DNA of 64,000 nucleotides, from assembly GCA_029959615.1 (NCBI GenBank), contig JASCOD010000001.1, positions 496,001-560,000 of the forward strand, read 5' to 3'. Positions 8,724-17,391 of this stretch are shown here, piece by piece (within the stretch, counting starts at the first letter, position 1; each line of letters opens with the position of its first letter). The DNA is from Flavobacteriaceae bacterium PS02338 (GTDB lineage: Bacteria; Bacteroidota; Bacteroidia; Sphingobacteriales; Sphingobacteriaceae). A program made the translations under genes and the position numbers. The notes under the pieces are model-generated. The model saw only the letters and a list, made by a program, of their open reading frames with translations, made no database searches and was not told the origin of the DNA.

Positions 8724-11096
8724 ATGAAGAGATTTTATCAATTATGTATCGGTGCAGCATTATTTAGCCAAGTTGTCTATGCCCAAAACATTCAGAACAA
8801 CCCAAACAGCAACCATGGGAATAAATTTGAACAATTAGGAACCATATTGCCAACACCTAACGAACAACGTACGGCCAGTGGTGCACCAGGGGTTAAATAT
8901 TGGCAACAAAGGGCAGATTACGACATTAAGTGCGAGCTGGATGAAACGAACCAAACCTTAAAAGGCAGTGAGGTAATTACCTACTACAATAACTCTCCAG
9001 ACCCCTTAACTTACATTTGGCTACAGTTAGATGAGAACCAACATAGCAATACCAAAAATGCCAATTATCAAAATGCTAGTAAAATGCCGAAACAGGCAAC
9101 TAATGAAGATATACAAAAGTTCACTATCGGAAACCCAGACAATGGCTACGGTTTTAACATTACTAAAATAACCGATGCACAGGGAAAGGCATTAAAATAT
9201 ACCATCAATAAAACCATGATGAGGGTAGAAGTGCCGACGCTAAAAACGGGAGATAAGTTTATTTTTAGTGTAGATTGGAACTATAAAATTCCTGATAGAA
9301 TTACCAAAGGAGGGCGTGCTGGTTTCGAATATTTTGCTGCAGATGGCAATTATTTATTTACTATGGCTCAATGGTATCCTCGCCTTTGTGTTTACAGTGA
9401 TTTTCAGGGATGGCAAAATCATCAGTTCACAGGAAGAGGCGAATTTGCTTTAACCTTTGGCGACTTTAAAGTGCAGATGACAGTTCCCGCAGATCATGTG
9501 GTAGGTTCTACCGGCGAATGCCAAAATTACGACAAAGTGCTTTCGTCTACACAAATGGCTAGATTCAATAAGGCCAAGGTGGCAACAGCACCCGTAGAAA
9601 TTGTAACCCTTGCTGAAGCAAAGGCAGCTGAGGCTAAAAAAGCTGCTGCAAAAAAAACTTGGATTTTCCACGCAAAAGATGTGAGAGACTTTGCCTGGAC
9701 TTCTTCGCGTAAGTTTGTTTGGGATGCCATGAACCAAAAAGTAGAAGGGAAAGACGTTCTTTGCATGAGTTTCTATGGGAAGGAAGCCTATAATCTTTAC
9801 AGTAGATTTTCTACACGGGCAATTGCGCATACGATAAAAACTTACTCCGATTTTACCATTCCTTACAGCTATCCAGTAGCACAAAGTGTGGAGGCCTCGA
9901 ATGGCATGGAATACCCAATGATCTGCTTTAATTTTGGCAGAACAAATGAAGATGGAACCTACAGTGAAACTGTTAAAAACGGAATGATCGCTGTAATTAT
10001 TCACGAAGTGGGACATAACTTTTTCCCAATGATCGTTAACAGCGACGAACGCCAATGGTCTTGGATGGATGAAGGCTTGAATAGCTTTTTAGAGTATCTT
10101 ACCTCAGAACTTTGGGACAATAAATTCCCTGCAAAAAGAGGAGGTCCGGCTTATACCATGATACCTTACATGAAATTGCCGAAAGACCAATTGGAACCTA
10201 TCATGTCTAATTCAGAAAACATTGTACAGTTTGGTCCCAATGCTTATTCTAAACCAGCAACAGGCTTAAATATTCTTCGCGAAACCATTATGGGACGTGA
10301 GCTCTTCGACTACGCATTTAAAGAGTATGCTAAAAGATGGGCATTTAAGCACCCAACACCTGCCGATTTTTTTAGAACCATGGAAGATGCCAGCGGAGAA
10401 GATTTAGATTGGTTTTGGAGAGGTTGGTTCTACAGCACCGATGCTTGCGATATTTCTTTAGACGAAGTAAAACATGCCAAAGCCGAGTTTCCAAAGCCTG
10501 CAAAAAGTGTAAAAGAAGTCATCAAGGTAGATCAACCATTATTTAGTGATGATGATATCAGTAAAATGCGCAACAGAGAGGATAAACGCATTAAATTTTA
10601 TACAGACCAAGATTTAGAAGCGAGAGATTTTTACTGGAAGTACCTACGTGGTTTAGTACAGGTAGACAGCAGTAAGGCTAAAACTAGAGAAATTTCATTA
10701 CCCTTAGGAGAGTTCACAGCCGAAGAGAAAACTAAATATGGTAATAAACATTTTTACGAGCTCAACTTCAGTAACAAAGGTGGTTTAGTAATGCCAATTA
10801 TTGTAGAATTTACCTTTACAGATGGTTCTAAAGTTTTAGACAGAATTCCAGCACAAATATGGCGCTTAAATGAACTAAAAACATCAAAATTTTATGCCTT
10901 AGATAAAGAAGTTTCTGCCATTAAGGTAGATCCATTCCGTGAAACCGCAGATATTGACGAGAGTAACAACGTTTGGGGTGCTGTTACTCAAACACCTTCA
11001 AAATTCCAGTTGTTTAAAGCGAAACAATTATCTGCTAGCAGGGGTCAGTCAGAGGGAGCTAATCCAATGCAGTTTGAGGTTAAAAAGAATAAATAA
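8724..11096 (+). CDS. M1-family zinc metallopeptidase (secreted)
   Basis: This 790-residue protein has a signal peptide ending near VVYAQ. The gluzincin zinc site is HEVGH at residues 427-431, with the third ligand Glu450 in WMDEGLNSF, 19 residues after the second His, as in M1 aminopeptidases. An N-terminal beta domain precedes it (TLKGSEVITYYNNSPDPLTY). The Ala/Lys-rich stretch near residues 290-310 is probably a flexible insert. It likely trims peptides in the periplasm or at the surface. It sits 12 bases after the HupE/UreJ-like gene and is followed by a strong terminator at 11117-11148. Confidence 0.9.
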   Translation: MKRFYQLCIGAALFSQVVYAQNIQNNPNSNHGNKFEQLGTILPTPNEQRTASGAPGVKYWQQRADYDIKCELDETNQTLKGSEVITYYNNSPDPLTYIWLQLDENQHSNTKNANYQNASKMPKQATNEDIQKFTIGNPDNGYGFNITKITDAQGKALKYTINKTMMRVEVPTLKTGDKFIFSVDWNYKIPDRITKGGRAGFEYFAADGNYLFTMAQWYPRLCVYSDFQGWQNHQFTGRGEFALTFGDFKVQMTVPADHVVGSTGECQNYDKVLSSTQMARFNKAKVATAPVEIVTLAEAKAAEAKKAAAKKTWIFHAKDVRDFAWTSSRKFVWDAMNQKVEGKDVLCMSFYGKEAYNLYSRFSTRAIAHTIKTYSDFTIPYSYPVAQSVEASNGMEYPMICFNFGRTNEDGTYSETVKNGMIAVIIHEVGHNFFPMIVNSDERQWSWMDEGLNSFLEYLTSELWDNKFPAKRGGPAYTMIPYMKLPKDQLEPIMSNSENIVQFGPNAYSKPATGLNILRETIMGRELFDYAFKEYAKRWAFKHPTPADFFRTMEDASGEDLDWFWRGWFYSTDACDISLDEVKHAKAEFPKPAKSVKEVIKVDQPLFSDDDISKMRNREDKRIKFYTDQDLEARDFYWKYLRGLVQVDSSKAKTREISLPLGEFTAEEKTKYGNKHFYELNFSNKGGLVMPIIVEFTFTDGSKVLDRIPAQIWRLNELKTSKFYALDKEVSAIKVDPFRETADIDESNNVWGAVTQTPSKFQLFKAKQLSASRGQSEGANPMQFEVKKNK

Positions 11097-11116
11097 GAAT
11101 TCTATACATCACATTT

Positions 11117-11148
11117 GAAAGCCTCGATTTATCGGGGCTTTCTTTTTT
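11117..11148 (+). terminator. Rho-independent terminator after the M1 peptidase
   Basis: A 12-bp stem (GAAAGCCTCGAT pairing with ATCGGGGCTTTC, one G-T pair) with a two-base loop spans 11117-11142. A run of six T follows at 11143-11148. Confidence 0.85.
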
Positions 11149-11587
11149 ACATTTTACTATATACTGCTAAGAAAATAATGTGCAATCTTGAAGTATTTAG
11201 TTTTAATAGGACTATTTTTTATTTCCATGATAAAACACTACCTTAGGGTAAAGCAAGAACTCGCTCTACCAGCTCCACACTGGCAAACACGATAGATCAA
11301 CGAAGGATGGACGAAGGACTAACGGTACATCAGCGAAGGATCGAACCATTTACACACTCCATTATTAAGGCTTAACATTATCTATTGTTGCGTCCCCCAA
11401 CTAGTTTACCAAATACAATATGCTATTACTGTCTGCATTTGTAATATCGCTCTGCCATTTTTGGCACTTCTGTAACTTAACACATTGAAATATTTTCGAT
11501 AGTCGCATCGTTTATTTGCGGTTCACACTAAGATTTAGAAAGATTACAAAAACTTCTTCTGCATAATTTAGGTTAATCCCTAAACCT
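11149..11587. other. Gene-free stretch before uvrB, with a short direct repeat
   Basis: I see no credible gene in these roughly 440 bases. At 11299-11343 the units AACGAAGGATGG, ACGAAGGACT and AGCGAAGGATCG repeat with slight changes, which looks like a decayed intergenic repeat. The rest shows no RNA gene or palindrome I can support. Confidence 0.5.
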
Positions 11588-11595
11588 TATCTTTG
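11588..11595 (+). promoter_or_regulatory. -7 box (TATCTTTG) five bases before uvrB
   Basis: TATCTTTG matches the TAnnTTTG consensus exactly. Only five bases separate it from the uvrB ATG at 11601. If transcription starts at the usual distance, the mRNA would have almost no leader. No clear TTTG is present at -33. Confidence 0.55.
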
Positions 11596-11600
11596 TAACA

Positions 11601-13643
11601 ATGAAGTTCAAACTCATCTCTGATTACAAACCCACTGGCGACCAACCAGGTGCCATAGATCAATTAGTGCATGGTGTAAACGCTGCCGAACATTATCAAA
11701 CCTTATTGGGTGTAACCGGTTCGGGTAAAACGTTTACCATTGCCAACGTAATTGAGCAAACGCAGAAACCGACACTCATCCTTAGCCATAACAAGACTTT
11801 GGCGGCACAGCTTTACGGTGAAATGAAGCAGTTTTTCCCTGAAAATGCAGTGAACTATTTCGTTTCCTACTATGATTACTACCAACCAGAGGCTTACATG
11901 CCTACTACCAACACCTATATTGAGAAAGATTTACAGATCAACGAAGAGATAGAGAAATTACGTTTGCGTTCTACATCTTCCTTAATTTCTGGGCGTAGAG
12001 ATGTAATCATTGTATCCTCTATTTCCTGCATTTATGGTATGGGAAATCCAGAAGATTTTTCGAAATCTGTATACCGTTTTGGCGTAGGCACAAGAGTAAG
12101 TAGAAATGCTTTTTTGCACCATCTGGTGGAAATTTTATATGCTCGTACCATCAACGATTTTAAACGTGGAACTTTCCGCGTAAAAGGTGATACCGTAGAT
12201 ATTTATCCAGCGTATATGGATCATGCTTATCGTATTTCATTTTTTGGAGATGATATTGAAGAACTGTCAGCTATTGATCCTATAACTGGAAAAACCATAG
12301 AAAAGTTAGAAGATATTTCCATCTATCCCGCTAATCTTTTCGTAACACCAAAAGATAGATTTAATCAATCTATTTGGGGCATACAAGAAGAGCTGGAAGT
12401 ACGTAAAAACCAACTTTTAGGTGATGGATTGAATTTAGAAGCGAAGCGTTTAGAAGAACGTGTCAATTTCGATATCGAAATGATGAAAGAATTGGGCTAC
12501 TGCTCAGGAATCGAAAATTATTCTCGCTTCTTCGATGGTCGTACACCAGGCATGCGTCCGTTCTGTTTACTAGATTATTTCCCAGATGATTACCTGATGG
12601 TAATTGACGAAAGCCACGTAACTGTTCCACAAATTAGAGCAATGTACGGTGGAGATAGATCACGTAAATTATCATTGGTAGAATATGGTTTCCGCTTGCC
12701 ATCTGCGTTAGATAACAGACCGCTAAACTTTGAAGAGTTTGAGAATTTAGCACCTCAAACTATTTACGTGAGTGCTACTCCAGCAGATTACGAATTGCAA
12801 AAATCTGGAGGTGTAGTTATCGAACAGGTAATTAGGCCAACAGGATTACTAGACCCCATAATAGAAATTCGTCCGGCAATTAATCAAGTAGATGATTTGT
12901 TAGATGAGATTGACAAGACAATTAAACAAGGCGACCGTGTTTTGGTAACCACGCTAACCAAGCGCATGGCAGAAGAACTGACTAAATACATGGATCGTTT
13001 AAACATCAAATGTCGCTACATTCACTCTGAAGTAAAAACTTTAGAACGTGTAGAGATTTTACGGGGTTTACGTTTAGGCGAATTTGATGTTTTAGTAGGG
13101 ATTAACTTGCTACGTGAAGGACTAGATTTGCCAGAAGTAAGCTTGGTAGCAATTTTAGATGCAGATAAAGAGGGTTTTTTACGTTCCGACAGAGCGCTAA
13201 TTCAAACAATTGGTCGTGCAGCGCGTAACGATAGAGGCCGTGTAATTATGTATGCAGATGACATTACCGACTCAATGGAGCGTACCATTACCGAGACGAA
13301 CAGGCGTAGAGAAAAACAAATTGCACACAACTTAGAGCATGGCATTACACCTAAAACCGTAGGTAAATCTAAAGAAGAAATTATGGAGCAGACTTCTGTT
13401 TTAGAAGTTTCCGAAAAACAAAAGGCTAGGGCAAAAGCTTACGTGGAAGTAGACGAGGTAAGTATAGCTGCAGATCCAGTGGTGCAATACATGACCAAAC
13501 CCGAACTACAAAAAGCTTTAGATAAATCTCGTAAGGATATGCAAAAAGCGGCTAAAGAAATGGATTTCCTATTAGCTGCCCGCCTACGTGACGAAATGTT
13601 CGCCTTAGAAAAAGTGTTTGAAGAAAGATTTGGAAATAGGTGA
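11601..13643 (+). CDS. uvrB: Excinuclease ABC subunit B
   Basis: This 680-residue protein is a full-length UvrB, the helicase-like subunit that verifies DNA damage in nucleotide excision repair and recruits UvrC. The N-terminus (SDYKPTGDQPGAI) and Walker A GVTGSGKT at residues 37-44 are canonical. The damage-probing beta-hairpin contains YYDYYQPEAYMP. The Walker B-like DESH, helicase motifs including SATPADYE and QTIGRAARN, and a C-terminal UVR domain (KSRKDMQKAAKEMDF) are all present. uvrA and uvrC are not in the window. A consensus -7 box lies five bases before the ATG, which suggests a leaderless transcript. Confidence 0.98.
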   Translation: MKFKLISDYKPTGDQPGAIDQLVHGVNAAEHYQTLLGVTGSGKTFTIANVIEQTQKPTLILSHNKTLAAQLYGEMKQFFPENAVNYFVSYYDYYQPEAYMPTTNTYIEKDLQINEEIEKLRLRSTSSLISGRRDVIIVSSISCIYGMGNPEDFSKSVYRFGVGTRVSRNAFLHHLVEILYARTINDFKRGTFRVKGDTVDIYPAYMDHAYRISFFGDDIEELSAIDPITGKTIEKLEDISIYPANLFVTPKDRFNQSIWGIQEELEVRKNQLLGDGLNLEAKRLEERVNFDIEMMKELGYCSGIENYSRFFDGRTPGMRPFCLLDYFPDDYLMVIDESHVTVPQIRAMYGGDRSRKLSLVEYGFRLPSALDNRPLNFEEFENLAPQTIYVSATPADYELQKSGGVVIEQVIRPTGLLDPIIEIRPAINQVDDLLDEIDKTIKQGDRVLVTTLTKRMAEELTKYMDRLNIKCRYIHSEVKTLERVEILRGLRLGEFDVLVGINLLREGLDLPEVSLVAILDADKEGFLRSDRALIQTIGRAARNDRGRVIMYADDITDSMERTITETNRRREKQIAHNLEHGITPKTVGKSKEEIMEQTSVLEVSEKQKARAKAYVEVDEVSIAADPVVQYMTKPELQKALDKSRKDMQKAAKEMDFLLAARLRDEMFALEKVFEERFGNR

Positions 13644-13670
13644 TAAGTTTTACGTTATAAGTTACACGTT
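13643..13670. repeat. Heptad repeat array (NNNAGTT/NNACGTT type)
   Basis: Four units with an exact 7-base period, ATAAGTT, TTACGTT, ATAAGTT and ACACGTT, begin at the last base of the uvrB stop codon. A partial reverse-type unit (GACTTATAACC) follows. The same unit type recurs between rpsB and tsf. Confidence 0.75.
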
Positions 13671-13726
13671 TTTGACTTATAACCTAACCCAATGAACCAA
13701 TTCAACAAATGACAATGAACTAATTT

Positions 13727-13927
13727 ATGCAAGGACAAAATAGAAACGAAATTTACCCAGGTTTAGAAGTGGGAATTATTTTAAAGAAAGACCAAAGAAG
13801 TGGAAATGTAACCTATGGTGTGGTAGAAAAATTGTTAACCTCTTCGGCATTTCATTCTAGAGGTATAAAGGTACGTTTAGATGATGGGCAGATAGGTAGA
13901 GTTTGCGAAATAGTAGAGGAAGATTAA
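13727..13927 (+). CDS. YwbE-family small protein
   Basis: This 66-residue protein matches the YwbE (DUF2196) family, recognised by GLEVGIILKKDQRSG, then GVVEKLLTSS and HSRGIKVRLDDGQIGRV. The family is predicted to be a small beta-barrel of KOW-like type. Its function is unknown; RNA or ribosome binding is sometimes guessed from the fold. It starts with ATG 83 bases after uvrB, separated by the heptad array. Confidence 0.85.
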   Translation: MQGQNRNEIYPGLEVGIILKKDQRSGNVTYGVVEKLLTSSAFHSRGIKVRLDDGQIGRVCEIVEED

Positions 13928-13981
13928 TAAAGGATTATGGAAAAAGCAATATAATTTCATCCTTAGTTAAAAATTAAATAG

Positions 13982-14458
13982 ATGCGATTATTTTTCTTAT
14001 TCTTTCTTTTAGTGTTAAGTACTGTTGTTGTTGCGCAAAAACCTCATCGACTGGTTTCCGTAGGTACACCAATAACCAACGAACCGCTAATGGTGGTTGA
14101 TGGAATTCCAATTGCTGACAGTAAAGCTTTTATGGCCTTAATGAATCCAAAGGATATTGAGAAAATCGAAATTTTAAAAGATGCGTCATCGACCGCAATT
14201 TATGGCTATCGTGGTGCCAACGGTGTAATTTTGGTTACACTCAAAAAGGATGTTAAGCTAATTTCGCTTACTAAACTTTTAAAAAGATTCAAGGTGAATA
14301 AAAATTATAGGCAATATTCAGCTTTCGTAGAAAATGAGAAGATAAACTACCCAAACGAATTTCTCGCATCTGCAAAGTGGATTAAGGAGATTATATCATT
14401 GAATCGCTCCAATGGTCAAATAGAGATCCCTTGTCTTAACATTGTAACAAATAAGTAG
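13982..14458 (+). CDS. Stand-alone SusC-type TonB plug domain protein
   Basis: This 158-residue protein has a signal peptide (MRLFFLFFLLVLSTVVVAQ), then EPLMVVDGIPI and the SusC plug signature IEKIEILKDASSTAIYG followed by RGANGVILVTLK. Those motifs normally lie in the plug of a TonB-linked SusC receptor of about 1000 residues. Here the protein stops about 70 residues later, with no barrel. It is not an obvious truncation because no barrel sequence follows. It could be a decoy or regulatory plug, or a remnant. It starts 54 bases after YwbE. Confidence 0.75.
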   Translation: MRLFFLFFLLVLSTVVVAQKPHRLVSVGTPITNEPLMVVDGIPIADSKAFMALMNPKDIEKIEILKDASSTAIYGYRGANGVILVTLKKDVKLISLTKLLKRFKVNKNYRQYSAFVENEKINYPNEFLASAKWIKEIISLNRSNGQIEIPCLNIVTNK

Positions 14459-14554
14459 ACGTTAAATTAGAATTGTAATGAAATTGCAATGAAAATCGTT
14501 ACTTGAAACAAAAAGCTAACGGCAAAGTCTATATTTGTAATAACAGTATAAAGA

Positions 14555-14806
14555 ATGGGTTACATATTAAATTTTCTATTAATAGCAATAATTGTTTTAT
14601 GGGTACTTAGATTACTAGTGAGGATGATTTTTCCTGCTGTAATTAGAAATGCCTTTAGCAAAATGCAAAATCAGGCCACTGGCCAACAACAACGTCCGTC
14701 TAGGCCAGAGGGGACCATTTCTATAGACCATATGCCTAAAAAAGAAAAGCGAAGAGGCAATGCCGATAAATTGGGCGACTTTGTAGATTACGAAGAGGTA
14801 AAATAA
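14555..14806 (+). CDS. DUF4834-family membrane-anchored protein
   Basis: This 83-residue protein has one N-terminal membrane helix (residues about 4-30, LNFLLIAIIVLWVLRLLVRM) and a polar tail. The tail ends in ISIDHMPKKEKRRGNADKLG then DFVDYEEVK, the signature I associate with DUF4834 of Bacteroidota. The function is unknown. It is followed by the convergent acyltransferase gene. Confidence 0.8.
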   Translation: MGYILNFLLIAIIVLWVLRLLVRMIFPAVIRNAFSKMQNQATGQQQRPSRPEGTISIDHMPKKEKRRGNADKLGDFVDYEEVK

Positions 14807-14846
14807 TTTTTCATCCCTAACATCAGTAAGTTGCTATAATTTTCTA

Positions 14847-15947
14847 TTAACTTTTTAATGATAGCCATTTCCTAATTGGCAAATCATAAAATTTCATGGC
14901 TAAATAAGCAATTAGAAGCTGTAGTAAAATTACAGATGGAATAACCCACATCAGCGTTTGATGGCTTGGCTGTGATTCCCCGTAATAATTTCCGAAAGCC
15001 CATAGCGCAAAATAATGTGTAATATAAAGTGGGTAAGAAATTTGACCGGAAAACCTACAAATACGCTGATGCGTCGGATTTAAAACCGTTCCTGCGCCTA
15101 AAGCAACCAACAAAGGAAAATATAAAATGACGATCAAAGGTTCGCTAATCCAGTTCCAGCTATCATGGTATGGCACAAAGAATGCTAAAGCTAAAAAAAA
15201 CGCCAATAACGGAAATCCAAGTTTGTTCTTAATAATGGCTTGATAACGGAAAATACACATACCTGCTAGAAATGAGAAAGCGACCCTAGCTCCACCATGC
15301 CAAAAATTATCTTTTGACCAACCTCCGCTAATATTTCCTGCCGAATTTGCTAGGTAAAAAATACCGATTGCTGCTAAAGCTGCTAATGCCAATAACCAAG
15401 TTCTTTTAAGACGTTGTAACACCAATGCGTAAACAATGTTGGCTACGTATTCCCAAAAAAGCGTCCAAGCTGGAGCATTTAAACCAAAGTTATTAAAAGC
15501 TCTTTCAGCAATAATTGGGTAAGGAATTAAGAAAATTGACGCCAAAAAAAGCAAAGCCATCTTCCACCCAGCGTAAGCTTCCCATTGGTTACCAAATGGG
15601 TCGAAGATAAACCCTAGCAATCCCAATATTGTACCTAAAACCACGAGTGGATGTAATCTAATTAGCCTTTGTTTGAAAAACGTCTTCAAGCCCATTTGAG
15701 GTAACCTATCATCGTAAGCATAAGCAACTACAAATCCTGATAAGCAAAAGAAAAAATCCACTGCTAGATAAGCATGAGCAATCAAATCATCAGGATGCGG
15801 CGTATACATTTCGATAAAATGGAAGATTACTACGCCAAGGGCGGCAACTCCTCGTAAACCATCTAAAATTTCAAAATGTGTTTTGGGCTTAAGTGCTGAA
15901 GAAGAAAACTGGATCATTTGGTTCGGTTGTAGCTCAAGGATAAACAT
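14847..15947 (-). CDS. Acyltransferase family 3 membrane protein
   Basis: This 366-residue protein (from ATG at 15947; a TTG six codons upstream is also in frame but less likely) has about ten membrane segments. The family motif ILDGLRGVAALGVVIFHF carries the catalytic Arg and His, and RLIRLHPLVVLG follows. It belongs to the acyltransferase-3 (OafA/NodX) group, which transfers acetyl or other acyl groups from the cytosol to envelope glycans. The acceptor is unknown. It converges on the DUF4834 gene with only 40 bases between stops and no strong hairpin there. Confidence 0.85.
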   Translation of the reverse strand: MFILELQPNQMIQFSSSALKPKTHFEILDGLRGVAALGVVIFHFIEMYTPHPDDLIAHAYLAVDFFFCLSGFVVAYAYDDRLPQMGLKTFFKQRLIRLHPLVVLGTILGLLGFIFDPFGNQWEAYAGWKMALLFLASIFLIPYPIIAERAFNNFGLNAPAWTLFWEYVANIVYALVLQRLKRTWLLALAALAAIGIFYLANSAGNISGGWSKDNFWHGGARVAFSFLAGMCIFRYQAIIKNKLGFPLLAFFLALAFFVPYHDSWNWISEPLIVILYFPLLVALGAGTVLNPTHQRICRFSGQISYPLYITHYFALWAFGNYYGESQPSHQTLMWVIPSVILLQLLIAYLAMKFYDLPIRKWLSLKS

Positions 15948-16035
15948 TTTTGTTGATTTGAGCAAGGTTTTCGTGTACGTACGTTGTTACATAAACTCGA
16001 TAAGAGCGAAAATATCTTTTGTTTTTTATACTTGC

Positions 16036-16114
16036 CGTCGTCCTGAACGCCAGTGAAGGATCTAAATATTGAAGCAGTTTAGAAGTAGATTCCTCCTAAC
16101 GTCGGAATGACGGG
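16036..16114. repeat. REP-like element, family GTCATTCTGA...CGGAATGAC (diverged)
   Basis: The left end reads CCGTCGTCCTGAAC and the right end CGGAATGACGG, imperfect inverted repeats of each other. AAGGATCT and AGATTCCTCC lie inside. A closer copy of the same family is at 29752-29816. Such palindromic intergenic repeats are common in Bacteroidota. Confidence 0.6.
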
Positions 16115-16268
16115 GAGCTAAAACAAAAAGATTTGAGTCATAGCGGGACTATCGGAATATAATAATAACTACTGAAGCTACTTTTCAAGAAGCCAAAGAA
16201 AAAATAACGATGCCTTAACAATCAGTTAATTGGCATTGAGGACATTTGTATTAGATCATATTCATATT

Positions 16269-16361
16269 ATGCTTGAACTGTTTTTAATCATCTGCTTAAT
16301 TGTTTTTGTGGCGTTTGTCTTTAGTCCTTACGAATTAACCGTTGGCGAAGAAGAAGATTAA
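16269..16361 (+). CDS. Possible 30-residue single-pass membrane peptide
   Basis: An ATG at 16269 opens a 30-residue frame ending at TAA 16359-16361. It reads MLELFLIICLIVFVAFVF then SPYELTVGEEED, that is, one membrane helix with an acidic tail. The strong hydrophobic-acidic layout is unlike random sequence. GACATTTG upstream at about 16242 is one base off the -7 consensus. I do not recognise a family. It lies alone between the acyltransferase and the LpxH-like gene. Confidence 0.4.
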   Translation: MLELFLIICLIVFVAFVFSPYELTVGEEED

Positions 16362-16430
16362 TAAGTCTACCTGCAAAAATTGGAGTCTTTCGCCAGGAAG
16401 GCCTACCCTTTTTGTCTCTAAAAATAGCTT

Positions 16431-17282
16431 ATGGAGAAAAGAAATGTAGAAATCGTAGTAATTTCTGATGTGCATTTGGGTACTTATGGTTGCCATGCCA
16501 AAGAATTACTAAAGTACCTGAAAAGTATTAAGCCAAAAACATTAATCCTAAACGGGGATATTATAGATATTTGGCAATTTAGCAAACGATACTGGCCAGA
16601 AACACACATGAAAATTTTACGCAAATTGATGAAGTTTGTAGTAGAAGGTGTTAACGTTTATTACCTTACAGGCAACCACGACGAGCTTTTACGTAAATTT
16701 GCAGATATGCACTTGGGTTCTTTCCACCTGCAAAACAAGCTTATTTTAGAGCTGGATGGGAAAAAGGCTTGGTTCTTCCATGGCGATATTTTCGACGTAA
16801 CGATGCAACATTCTAAGTGGTTGGCAAAATTGGGTGCCATCGGCTACGACAGTTTGATTTTATTGAATAGCGTAGTAAACTGGTGTTTAAAGTTATTTGG
16901 TAGAGAGAAAATGAGCTTCTCTAAAAAGATTAAAGCAAAGTTTAAAGATGCCGTAAAGTTTATCAATAGGTTTGAAGAAACAGCTGCAGAGTTGGCTATT
17001 GAAAATGGTTATCAGTATGTAGTTTGTGGACATATTCATCAACCAGAAAAAAGAAATATTTTGGCAAATGAAGGAGAAGTAATGTATTTGAATAGCGGCG
17101 ATTGGATAGAAAATTTAACGGCTCTTGAATATAACCAGGGAAATTGGGAGATTTTTAAATACGAAGCGAAGAACTTTGTTAAAGATGAAGTAGAGCAAGG
17201 TGAACTTTCGGATGGCGAAGATTTACACGGAAAGTTAGACGTAAACATATTATTGCAGAAAATCAAACTAGAAATTGCCTAG
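16431..17282 (+). CDS. UDP-2,3-diacylglucosamine diphosphatase-like metallophosphoesterase
   Basis: This 283-residue protein has the calcineurin-like metallophosphoesterase motifs in order: DVHLGTYG near residue 13, GDIIDIW near 43, GNHDE near 83, HGDIFD, and GHIHQPEKR near 200. The GNHDE and GHIH residues coordinate the two metals. The type and length match the LpxH-like UDP-2,3-diacylglucosamine pyrophosphatases of Bacteroidota, which make lipid X for lipid A. Some members act on other substrates. A glycosyltransferase gene follows 109 bases later. Confidence 0.8.
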   Translation: MEKRNVEIVVISDVHLGTYGCHAKELLKYLKSIKPKTLILNGDIIDIWQFSKRYWPETHMKILRKLMKFVVEGVNVYYLTGNHDELLRKFADMHLGSFHLQNKLILELDGKKAWFFHGDIFDVTMQHSKWLAKLGAIGYDSLILLNSVVNWCLKLFGREKMSFSKKIKAKFKDAVKFINRFEETAAELAIENGYQYVVCGHIHQPEKRNILANEGEVMYLNSGDWIENLTALEYNQGNWEIFKYEAKNFVKDEVEQGELSDGEDLHGKLDVNILLQKIKLEIA

Positions 17283-17391
17283 CACCTAAAACCATCATGA
17301 TTTATCAAAACAAAAAGAATATAAAACCATGATGGCTTCAGTTCAATTAAAACTATAAATAATCCTAAAAAATATAGATATTAGAAGCCGA

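Noticed and set aside
9450..10055. Long minus-strand frame inside the M1 peptidase gene
   Set aside because: It is the antisense of a clear coding gene, with no motifs or start signal of its own.
11299..11343. Direct repeat before uvrB as a CRISPR array
   Set aside because: Only three short units without constant spacers, and no cas gene is nearby.
17292..17335. Inverted repeat CCATCATG/CATGATGG after the LpxH-like gene
   Set aside because: Eight-base arms 28 bases apart without a T tract; too weak for a terminator or operator.
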